NCBI GenBank assembly: GCA_903881215.1
Contig: CAIRSO010000879.1
Span: forward strand, 1 to 35,735
Origin: an uncultured Bacteroidia bacterium
GTDB lineage: Bacteria; Bacteroidota; Bacteroidia; Bacteroidales; Prolixibacteraceae
Direction: 5' to 3'
DNA length: 35,735 nt
In this document: one piece after another, positions 1 through 7,534 of the stretch
Numbering within the stretch: the first letter of the stretch is position 1
Layout: every line of letters begins with the position of its first letter
Notes under the pieces: model-generated
Seen by the model: only the letters and a program-made list of their open reading frames with translations
Database searches by the model: none
What the model was told of the DNA's origin: nothing
Made by a program: the position numbers and the translations under genes

Positions 1-3000
1 AAGTTTAATTTATTTACTTTATTCATGTTCATCCGCTTTGTTGGGAAGGAATATCCGAAGGAAAACTCTCTGAGGCTTATGGTTGTGGCATCATACATGT
101 ACTCACCAACAGCACTTCTCGAAACATTTGAATACCATTTTTGAGGATCGACAGTTGTAACTGGAGTAGACGTATTCTCAACCACTCCATTTATATGAAT
201 ACCACCATTGTCTCTGGCTTCTCCACTAACTTTCGAAACCCCGTAAAAATCAAGATTAGCCTCAGTTAATGACATTACTTTGCCTCCAAAACGTCCATCA
301 ATAAGGAAGCTTAAGGAAAAATTTTTGTAACTAATATTATTATTCCAACCTAACTGAAATTTCGGAGATGAGTTTCCCAGCAAATCTTTTGTACCGGATG
401 CAACAGGGATACCTGTTGCAGAAATAATTATGCGTCCCTCACTATCACGTTTTAGGGTTTGGCCATAAATATCCCCATAGGAACCTCCAACTTTAAGTAT
501 GTTGGCATAACCAGAAAGATCATCATTTATAACAAACTGATCAAAACCTTCAGCCAATTCCTTTACAAGGCTTTTATTTGCAGAAAAGTTAACAAAAGAA
601 CTCCACCGAAGGGCGTTTTTAGGAATAGGGCTATATCCAACTACCAATTCTACGCCGGAATTTTGAATATCACCACCATTTACGTAACGATAACTATAGC
701 CCGTTCCAGGAGGAACAGCTACAGTGAAAAACTGATTAATGGTATTTGTTTTGTAATAAGAAAAGTCAACACTAAACTCATTTTTAAAGAACTTGATTTC
801 TGTACCAATTTCAAATGCTTTTGACATTTCAGGTTTAAGGTCTGTAAACGGTGTCGTATTATTAAAAGCTATTATTCCACCTGAGTTAAGAGAACTAAGT
901 GGATTTGTAACATACACAGGAACCGTATTTCCTACTATAGCGTACGATGCCCTAACTTTTGCAAAGCTGATAACTTTGGGCAAGGAAACCACCTCATGCA
1001 ATAGACCTGTAAAACCAAAAGAAGGATAAAAGTATGAACCATTTGGCGTAAAACTCAGATTTGATGACCAGTCATTTCGACCCGTAACGTCAATACCCAA
1101 CCATTCATCGTAATATAGACTGAAATTGCCAAATAGAGCCTGCAACTGTTGATGCGACTCCGTAGAACTTCCAATGGAGGTACCGGTTTGCATCATCATG
1201 TTCTGCATGATAAATACATTGGGAATTTTTAGTACTGTTGAATTTGCATATTGTCCTTCATTATGAGAATCAGTTATACTAGCACCAATTACGGCATTAA
1301 TCTTAAATTTTTCACCGAATGAGTGAGTTGAGGTAAATAAGGCATCGGCATAATAAGTAGGATCCTCAGTTCTTGAAACTTCATAATAACCATTCAGGTA
1401 AGCATAATTAGGAGTTGTACCATAGTAAAGCTTGGTTTCGCTATTGTAGAGCGTTTTATCAAGATTTCCCCGGACCTGAAAATTCAGCCAACTTGCAATA
1501 TTATATTTCAATGAAAGCTTTAGCATGGTCCTATTTCGTTGATTTTCTCTAAGCATTCTGTTGGTTATCCAGTATGGGTTTTGACTCCCGCTTGAGGGCG
1601 TAATATACCAGTTTTGTGTATTTATGTTCCGGTCAGGATTAAATTTTTCAAACTCCTTGTATGGAGACAAATCCAATCCTCTTGGAAATAAATATAAAGA
1701 AGCAATACTTGTATATTGTGTTCCGGAGGAAGGAGGATTATTTATTTTCTGAAAAATTAAGTTAGCACTGGCTTCTACAATTAGCTTATTTTTGAAAAAA
1801 TTGGCAGATTCCCGTAAGAAAATATTATTTCTTGATAGGTTATTATTTTCTATTATTCCTTTGGATGTTGTATTTCCTAATGATAAATAGGTTTGCATAT
1901 TCTCATTGCCAGATGAGAGTGAGATAGTGTTCATAAAGGTTGTTCCTGTTTTAAAAAAACCTGAAATATTATCTGGGCATGACAGTATTGGAGCACCCCA
2001 GCTATCCTCGGCACTTTTTGCACTTTGCCCATATGAATTCTGGAGTTTGGGTAAATTAATGGCATTATCCCAGGAAGCAGTTGACGTGAAGTCAATTTTT
2101 GTCACACCTGCCTTTCCTCGTTTAGTAGTAAGTAAAATTACCCCGTTGGCAGCTTGACTACCGTAGAGTGCGGCCGCAGAAGCTCCCTTTAGTACATTTA
2201 TGCTCTCAATATCCTCTGAGTTCAAGTTTGAAATACCATCGCCATTATCTAAAGAATTAAACGCACTTGAAACAGATTCACTGCGATTGTTTGTCATAGG
2301 CATACCGTCGATTACATAAAGTGGTTGGTTATTGCGTTGAATAGATTTGTTGCCCCGGATTACTATTTTTACACCCCCTCCGACTCCGGAAGCTTTGTTT
2401 AGCGTAAGACCCGCGACCTTACCTTCTATGGAGTTCATTATATTTGGATTAGAAACTTTTGTTAATTCTTCACCTCCCACCTTCTGAACTGTATATGTAA
2501 GTGTTTTCGCACTTTTCTCAATACCTAAAGCGGTGACTACCACTTCATTAATTCCGATTGTTTCCTCTTCCAAAACCACATTAATTACGGTACTATTACC
2601 AATAGTGATCTCCTGTTTTTTCATTCCAATGAAGGAAAATTGCAAAGATGCATTTGCAGGAATATTTGAGATTGAATAAGTTCCTCCAGAATCAGTTATT
2701 ACCCCTGTTGCAGATCCTTTAATAACGACAGATACACCAGGAAGTAACGTGCCAGATTTATCGATGACTTTCCCGGTTACGGATTTTTTCTGCTGCGAAG
2801 AGTTGATTGAGGGAGATGAACTGTCGCCTTTGGGTTTTAAGACGATGAAGTTGCTATCCAGTACTTTGTACTCAACTCCTTCGTTGTTGAAGAGCAGGTT
2901 CATGATGTCGTCGATCGTTGCATTGGTGATCTCAACATCCACCTTTTTCTCTACGTTGACTTTTTTCTCTTCATAAAAAAACCGGAACTCACTGCTGGTC

Positions 3001-3194
3001 TCTATCCTGGTAAGGACATCCTTCACCAAAATAGATTTTTCGTTCATACTCATCCGCCAATTTTGAGAATAGACGGACGCGGCGCTTTGAAGCACCCCTA
3101 CCACCATTAAAATCAGAGATAATCTCATAATCAACAATCCCTTTCCGATCACCCTGTTTAGCTCAGGATAATCCTTTAATCGTTTTTTTTTCAT
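1..3194 (-). CDS. SusC-type TonB-dependent receptor with STN signalling domain (C-terminus cut by window edge)
   Basis: This is an outer-membrane TonB-dependent transporter that imports oligosaccharides and also signals. About 1064 codons are visible from the ATG at 3194, and the frame is still open at base 1. A signal peptide ends near residue 43 (VYSQ). An STN domain follows at about 48-120, the part that contacts FecR-type anti-sigma factors in transducing receptors. Then come a carboxypeptidase-regulatory-like beta-sandwich (about 138-210), a TonB-dependent plug (about 222-345, with PLYVIDGMPM at 291-300) and a long beta-barrel. The last visible part (SLREFSFGYSFP) is typical of a SusC C-terminal region, so probably only a few dozen residues are missing. 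It follows the anti-sigma gene by 115 bp. The stretch coding the STN domain is clearly more GC-rich than the rest of the gene. The imported glycan is not known. Confidence 0.96.
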   Translation of the reverse strand, partial: MKKKRLKDYPELNRVIGKGLLIMRLSLILMVVGVLQSAASVYSQNWRMSMNEKSILVKDVLTRIETSSEFRFFYEEKKVNVEKKVDVEITNATIDDIMNLLFNNEGVEYKVLDSNFIVLKPKGDSSSPSINSSQQKKSVTGKVIDKSGTLLPGVSVVIKGSATGVITDSGGTYSISNIPANASLQFSFIGMKKQEITIGNSTVINVVLEEETIGINEVVVTALGIEKSAKTLTYTVQKVGGEELTKVSNPNIMNSIEGKVAGLTLNKASGVGGGVKIVIRGNKSIQRNNQPLYVIDGMPMTNNRSESVSSAFNSLDNGDGISNLNSEDIESINVLKGASAAALYGSQAANGVILLTTKRGKAGVTKIDFTSTASWDNAINLPKLQNSYGQSAKSAEDSWGAPILSCPDNISGFFKTGTTFMNTISLSSGNENMQTYLSLGNTTSKGIIENNNLSRNNIFLRESANFFKNKLIVEASANLIFQKINNPPSSGTQYTSIASLYLFPRGLDLSPYKEFEKFNPDRNINTQNWYITPSSGSQNPYWITNRMLRENQRNRTMLKLSLKYNIASWLNFQVRGNLDKTLYNSETKLYYGTTPNYAYLNGYYEVSRTEDPTYYADALFTSTHSFGEKFKINAVIGASITDSHNEGQYANSTVLKIPNVFIMQNMMMQTGTSIGSSTESHQQLQALFGNFSLYYDEWLGIDVTGRNDWSSNLSFTPNGSYFYPSFGFTGLLHEVVSLPKVISFAKVRASYAIVGNTVPVYVTNPLSSLNSGGIIAFNNTTPFTDLKPEMSKAFEIGTEIKFFKNEFSVDFSYYKTNTINQFFTVAVPPGTGYSYRYVNGGDIQNSGVELVVGYSPIPKNALRWSSFVNFSANKSLVKELAEGFDQFVINDDLSGYANILKVGGSYGDIYGQTLKRDSEGRIIISATGIPVASGTKDLLGNSSPKFQLGWNNNISYKNFSLSFLIDGRFGGKVMSLTEANLDFYGVSKVSGEARDNGGIHINGVVENTSTPVTTVDPQKWYSNVSRSAVGEYMYDATTISLREFSFGYSFPTKRMNMNKVNKLN

Positions 3195-3273
3195 AAATTT
3201 GAGAACTTAAATAGTTAAACATTGTGCCCGTCAGACTGCAAATCAAGAGGCACGATAATTGATTATTGCACGG

Positions 3274-3304
3274 AACCGGGAAATGCTGCAAACATTTTCC
3301 GGTT
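3274..3304 (-). terminator. Strong hairpin directly after the anti-sigma stop codon; attenuator or processing site
   Basis: A 12-base arm at 3293-3304 pairs with 3274-3285 at 11 of 12 positions around a 7-base loop (3286-3292). The hairpin begins 5 bases after the fecR stop codon and ends about 80 bases before the susC start. Read on the minus strand it has no U-tract after it, so a classic intrinsic terminator is uncertain. Read on the plus strand it is followed by a T-rich run. It may limit read-through from sigma/anti-sigma into susC, or protect an mRNA 3' end. The structure is seen; the role is inferred. Confidence 0.55.
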
Positions 3305-3309
3305 ATTTT

Positions 3310-4290
3310 TTAATTCTTCGAAGACAACGTTACTGTGTCTCCCTTCCTGTTGTATTTGATGGAGGAGGCGAATTCCAATGCCTCAAGTATCGTATCCAGA
3401 TCAGCGTCACCGATTGTTCCGGTATAGACATGGTTTTGTACTTCATTGTCCCCGAAAACCACTTTTACATTAAACCTTCTTTCAATCCTTTTTGCCAGTT
3501 TCCCAATGGTTTCTTTATCAATTACCATGATTCCCCTGGTCCAGCTGGAATAACGCTGATCGGAGATTTTTCTTTTGGTGGATTCATGGGTGACCTTGTT
3601 GTAGGTGTAGGCTTCACCAGGACTTAAAATAACATTTCCGGACAGGTCACTGATTTTAACTTTCCCATTGGACAAAAAAGTGGTTATACAAGGATCATCT
3701 GAATAGGAAGTTACATTAAAGCTGGTGCCCAGCACCTCCACCTGGCTGATGGCGGTTTCTACGATGAATGGCCTGTTCTTATCATGAGTAACATCGAAAT
3801 AGCCCTCTCCTTCCAGCCTGACAATCCGTTGGCGTCCATCAAATTTTACAAATTTAAGATGGGTGTCGCTGTTGAGCTGTACTTTGGAACCATCCGGTAA
3901 TACGACCGTGGAGCGTTGTCCTTTGGGAACAATTATTTCGGAAAATGAATTGTCTGAATGTTTGGAAGAGTCAGATATATAATACCCTACTACCCCAGAT
4001 ATGCACATAAATAAGATGAAAACTGCCGCATATTTTGACAGGCGAATGAAAAAATTTCTTCTTTGTTCCTTTTCATTCAGGGATCTGATAATGTTCCAGA
4101 TTCTCTCTGTTTCCATTTCACGACTGATGGGATCCATCTCGTTTTCGAGGCCAGCCAGTATCCAGATATTCCGAAGCCGTGCGAGTTCATTTGTTCGGTT
4201 TTCTGATGCTTCCATCCACTCCTGAACAGCCAGGATTTCTATTGGAACTGCTTGTCCCGAGATGTAGTTAAATAATAATTGGTCAGTCAT
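3310..4290 (-). CDS. FecR-family anti-sigma factor
   Basis: This inner-membrane anti-sigma regulator should hold the neighbouring ECF sigma factor until the STN domain of the outer-membrane receptor signals substrate. The 326-residue protein has a cytoplasmic N-terminal part (residues 1-85, starting MTDQLLFNYISG), one membrane segment at about 87-105 (YAAVFILFMCISGVVGYY), a periplasmic FecR domain at about 115-215 (GQRSTVVLPDGSKVQLNSD, then GEGYFDVTHD) and a C-terminal DUF4974-like domain at about 255-322. Length and layout are normal for Bacteroidota FecR proteins. It starts 70 bp after the sigma gene and lies 115 bp before susC, the usual sigma, anti-sigma, receptor order. It looks intact. 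The specific signal is inferred from context only. Confidence 0.96.
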   Translation of the reverse strand: MTDQLLFNYISGQAVPIEILAVQEWMEASENRTNELARLRNIWILAGLENEMDPISREMETERIWNIIRSLNEKEQRRNFFIRLSKYAAVFILFMCISGVVGYYISDSSKHSDNSFSEIIVPKGQRSTVVLPDGSKVQLNSDTHLKFVKFDGRQRIVRLEGEGYFDVTHDKNRPFIVETAISQVEVLGTSFNVTSYSDDPCITTFLSNGKVKISDLSGNVILSPGEAYTYNKVTHESTKRKISDQRYSSWTRGIMVIDKETIGKLAKRIERRFNVKVVFGDNEVQNHVYTGTIGDADLDTILEALEFASSIKYNRKGDTVTLSSKN

Positions 4291-4360
4291 TTTGCTGCAT
4301 TTATATCCTTAAAACGAATATGCAGTCAAATACCCTTAGTCAGTTGGGTTTATTTTGAAA

Positions 4361-4996
4361 TTATTTTTGGTGTGCAACTGTTGGGGTCTTCGAAGTCAGT
4401 CCCCTGACCCACATCATGAAAAGTAGAAGGGATCCCGGCAGTCTTCGTTCAAGTGCTGTTTTAATGGCCTTCAGGGCTTTGGTAAGATGACTCTCCACTG
4501 TCTTTTCGGAAAGTTCCAGCAACTCAGAAATCTCCCTGTTTTTTAGGCCGTTGGTCCGGCTCAAAAGAAAAACTTTTCGGCATTGATCCGGGAGACCTGC
4601 CACTGCAAGGTTTATTTCATCCTGGAGTTCGGATGCGAAGATATTATCCAGAATGGGGTCCGATAATGCATCAAAATTTTCGGTTAACTGTCGGTACTCT
4701 TCCTGCCTGTCGGTTCTGAATTGCAAAACCAGGCGTTCTCTCCTGATCAGATCGATGCACCTGTTCCTGGTCAGCGTAAACAAATACGCATTCAGGTTGG
4801 TGTCTTCCTTTAGTTTGTTGCGATGGTCCCACAATACCAGGAAAACATCCTGAAGGATTTCTTTGGCGTTTTCCTGATTGTTCAGATAACCATTCGCAAA
4901 ATTGAATAACCTGGAATACCAATGATCCATGATCATCTTAAAAGCCTTTTCATTTCCGGATTTTAAGGCAAACAGATATTCCGGGCTCTCTTTCAA
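4361..4996 (-). CDS. ECF RNA polymerase sigma factor (FecI/RpoE type), TTG start
   Basis: This sigma-70 family extracytoplasmic-function factor probably switches on this locus when released by the FecR protein. Region 2 spans about residues 8-93 (EILQDVFLVLWDHRNKL, then NRCIDLIRR) and region 4 about 130-183 (LPDQCRKVFLLSR, then the helix-turn-helix REISELLELSEKTVESHL). A hydrophobic C-terminal tail (LLLFMMWV) is common in Bacteroidota members. The start is TTG at 4996, with an in-frame TAA immediately before it. The first ATG in frame is about 20 codons in, which would remove the conserved start of region 2.1 (LKSGNEKAFKMI), so TTG is preferred. A candidate promoter lies just upstream. Length (211 residues) is slightly above the usual 170-200 because of the tail. 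Confidence 0.95.
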   Translation of the reverse strand: MKESPEYLFALKSGNEKAFKMIMDHWYSRLFNFANGYLNNQENAKEILQDVFLVLWDHRNKLKEDTNLNAYLFTLTRNRCIDLIRRERLVLQFRTDRQEEYRQLTENFDALSDPILDNIFASELQDEINLAVAGLPDQCRKVFLLSRTNGLKNREISELLELSEKTVESHLTKALKAIKTALERRLPGSLLLFMMWVRGLTSKTPTVAHQK

Positions 4997-5021
4997 TTAA
5001 GTTGTTGTTTGATTGTGAAGA

Positions 5022-5049
5022 CAAAAATACAATTTTTGTTGCTGCTCAA
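5022..5049 (-). promoter_or_regulatory. Candidate Bacteroidota-type promoter for the sigma/anti-sigma/susC unit
   Basis: On the minus strand, TATTTTTG (5029 down to 5022) matches the Bacteroidota -7 consensus TAnnTTTG exactly. A TTG at 5049-5047 lies 17 bases upstream, in place of the -33 element; this spacing is at the short end for this promoter type. A start site a few bases downstream would give a leader of roughly 20 bases before the TTG start at 4996. No other gap between genes in the window has an exact -7 match, which supports a separate unit here. The match is seen; activity is inferred. Confidence 0.5.
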
Positions 5050-5131
5050 CAGTAAACGCTCATATAATCCTGAGTTTATCTGCCGTTCCAGTTCGCGTCC
5101 TGTCCGGGCTTGCCCGATAATGGTTTACTTT

Positions 5132-7534
5132 CTATTTCAGGAAACCATCCAGCTCCACTGATTTTCCCGGATTGAGATTTATCTGCGTGGTTTTTCCATT
5201 ATACCGAATTTTATAGGAGCCACCATGATCTGATTGGACGGAAACTTTGGTCAGTCTTCCATTTTTCCAGTCTAAGTTAACTGTAGCAGCTCCCCTGGCA
5301 CGAAGACCATGAACGAACCCATCCGGCCATTGTGCAGGCAAAGCGGGCAATAGATGAATTTCCCCGTTTTGTGACTGAAGGAGCATCTCTGCCATGGCCG
5401 CTGCACCGCCAAAGTTGCCGTCAATCTGGAAAGGAGGATGGGTGTCGAAAAGGTTGGGCAACGTACTTTTTCTGATCAGTTCGTTGAGGTTGTCAACGGC
5501 TTTTTCGGGTTCCAGAAGCCTGGCATAAAGGCTTACAATCCAGGCTTTGCTCCATCCGGTGTGACCGCCACCACTGGAAAGTCTTCGTTGCAGCGTTTTT
5601 TTTGCGGCATTGAAGAACAGTGTATCCTTTGGGGTGATCAGGTTCAGCGGGTACAATCCCAGCAGGTGAGACATATGTCGGTGTCCAGGTTCTACCTCTT
5701 CAAAATCTTTCAGCCACTCCTGCAAAGTGCCATTGGCAGCTACCTGCAGAGGAGGCAATTTCTTCTGCGCCTCCTTCACATGGCCAACCAGGTCAGCATC
5801 AACCGACAATATTTTCGCAGCCTGGATGAAATTATTGAACAATGCGTTGACAATATGAATATCCACGGTAGGCATATAGCACAATTGAGATTTCTCTTTG
5901 GTAGGAGAGTTTGGAACGAAGAATGAGTTTTCAGGTGAATGCGACGGATTGGTGACCAGGTAACCTTCCGGGGATTTTACAAGATAGTCCAGCACAAACA
6001 GGATGGATCCCTTCATCATCGGATAGGCCACATTTTTCAGGAAATTCAGATCTTCCGTGAACTCATAATGGTCGTACAACGGAAAGGTCATCCACGGACC
6101 GTCCAGCGGCGTGATTCCCCAGACGCCATCCATCACTCCGGTTACGCCGAACGGATCGGTGAGATGGTGCATCGTCCAGCCTCCGGCATTGTACATTTCT
6201 TTGGCGGTAACAGAACCGGGAACGGTCAGCTTGTTCATGAACCCGGCCAAAGGCTCGACAGTTTCCGCCAAATTTCCGGTTTCGGCCGGCCAGTAGTTCA
6301 TCTGCAGGTTGATGTTGGTGTGAAAGTCGGCATTCCATGGGGCGTCGTAGAGGTCGTTCCAGATTCCCTGCAAATTGGCTGGCAGCTTGCCCGGCGATCT
6401 GGAAGAGTTCATCAGCAGGTACCGTCCATACTGGTAATAAAGGGCAAGAAGTCCGTTGTCGGTCTTACCTTCCTTCATACGCGCCAACCGCTCATCGGTG
6501 GCAAGATTTCCCAGATCATCCCCACCAAGAGAGAAATTCACACGATCAAAAATGGATCGGTGGTCTTTGTTATGGATCTCTTTGAGCCTTTTCAAATTGA
6601 ATTTTGCCGCTTTCGAAAGCAGGCCGTTGCAAATAGCCAACGGATCAATGGAAGGATCGGTGTTGAGCAAATCCATGTTGTAATCGGTGGCCCCGGTTAT
6701 GATGAAGGCAATGTCCTTTACCGACTGAAGTTTAAAACCTGTTGATTTGTCTGTGGTAAACGGGTCGGTTATGCCATTTGCAGATAGCACTTTCATAGCC
6801 GCGGCGTAACGCATGTGCTTTCCGGCCGGACCTTTTCCGGGTAACTCAGCATCGATTATTTGTCCGGTGTAATTCGCAATGCCATCTTTGTTTTTGTATA
6901 CATTTTCGCAAAAGGGAGCCGTTGGAGTTGATTTTTTTCTTTTGTCCTTGTTCTCATTGGAACCATCAAATTCGCGGCAAAGCAACACTTCGGCATTAAA
7001 AGCCTTGTCTGCATGGATGCTGACGACTACGATATTCTGAGGTGCTGAAACAAACACTTCCTGGGTAACCTTGGTACCATCGATGGTATATTCCGTTTTT
7101 GCAATGCCTGTGTGGAGGTTTAATGATCTTTTGTAGGCAGATGGTTCGCCTTGCCAGGCATAGTTGATGAAAAGATTGCCCAAAGGCTGGTAGGAGCGAA
7201 CTTGAGGAGGGGTTCCCACCATGTATTTATTGGAAAGTTCCAGGGCCTTTTTGTACTCCTGCTGAAAAATGGCTTGCTGAATTTCTCCCAGATGGCCCTT
7301 TGCTTCCGGATTGTTGTTGTTGATTTTAGTTCCAGCCCAGACGCTTTCTTCGTTGAGCTGAATGTTCTCATGTTTGAAATCGCCATAAACCATTCCGCCA
7401 AGTCGGCCGTTTCCAACCGGCAAAGCTTCCGTCCAGGTTTTTGCAGGGTTTTTGTACCAAAGCTCCATACTGTTCGTTTGAGCAACAACATTCAAGGAGC
7501 AAAAGGCTACTATGATAAAAATTAATTGTCTCAT
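5132..7534 (-). CDS. GH95 alpha-L-fucosidase (or alpha-L-galactosidase), secreted
   Basis: This retained-length GH95 enzyme (800 residues) should remove terminal alpha-L-fucose, or alpha-L-galactose as some family members do, by an inverting mechanism. A signal peptide ends near residue 20 (LNVVAQ). The N-terminal beta-domain opens with the family hallmark WYKNPAKTWTEALPVGNGRL (26-45). In the (alpha/alpha)6 barrel, N407 and N409 (HTNINLQMNYW), E535 (SPENSF) and D705 (FQIDGNFGG) match the residues known to be catalytic in Bifidobacterium AfcA (N421, N423, E566, D766). Its ATG overlaps the stop of the preceding gene as ATGA, so translation is probably coupled. It ends the catabolic series, 135 bp before the sigma gene. 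Family assignment is firm; fucose versus galactose is not decided by sequence alone. Confidence 0.96.
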   Translation of the reverse strand: MRQLIFIIVAFCSLNVVAQTNSMELWYKNPAKTWTEALPVGNGRLGGMVYGDFKHENIQLNEESVWAGTKINNNNPEAKGHLGEIQQAIFQQEYKKALELSNKYMVGTPPQVRSYQPLGNLFINYAWQGEPSAYKRSLNLHTGIAKTEYTIDGTKVTQEVFVSAPQNIVVVSIHADKAFNAEVLLCREFDGSNENKDKRKKSTPTAPFCENVYKNKDGIANYTGQIIDAELPGKGPAGKHMRYAAAMKVLSANGITDPFTTDKSTGFKLQSVKDIAFIITGATDYNMDLLNTDPSIDPLAICNGLLSKAAKFNLKRLKEIHNKDHRSIFDRVNFSLGGDDLGNLATDERLARMKEGKTDNGLLALYYQYGRYLLMNSSRSPGKLPANLQGIWNDLYDAPWNADFHTNINLQMNYWPAETGNLAETVEPLAGFMNKLTVPGSVTAKEMYNAGGWTMHHLTDPFGVTGVMDGVWGITPLDGPWMTFPLYDHYEFTEDLNFLKNVAYPMMKGSILFVLDYLVKSPEGYLVTNPSHSPENSFFVPNSPTKEKSQLCYMPTVDIHIVNALFNNFIQAAKILSVDADLVGHVKEAQKKLPPLQVAANGTLQEWLKDFEEVEPGHRHMSHLLGLYPLNLITPKDTLFFNAAKKTLQRRLSSGGGHTGWSKAWIVSLYARLLEPEKAVDNLNELIRKSTLPNLFDTHPPFQIDGNFGGAAAMAEMLLQSQNGEIHLLPALPAQWPDGFVHGLRARGAATVNLDWKNGRLTKVSVQSDHGGSYKIRYNGKTTQINLNPGKSVELDGFLK

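Noticed and set aside
1-3194. SusD-like partner gene within the window
   Set aside because: No SusD-like sequence is visible. The gene would be expected beyond the left edge, after susC.
4295-4325. Hairpin (CTGCAT/ATGCAG) overlapping the fecR ribosome-binding region
   Set aside because: The stem is only 6 bp around a 19-base loop, well within what chance gives in AT-rich sequence.
5104-5116. Short hairpin after the GH95 stop as a terminator
   Set aside because: The stem is only 4-5 bp with a CAAG loop and no U-tract, too weak to call.
5939-6745. 268-codon open frame on the plus strand
   Set aside because: It lies wholly opposite the GH95 gene, whose catalytic motifs are intact, and its translation has no recognisable features. 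It is a shadow frame, as are the other plus-strand frames in the window.
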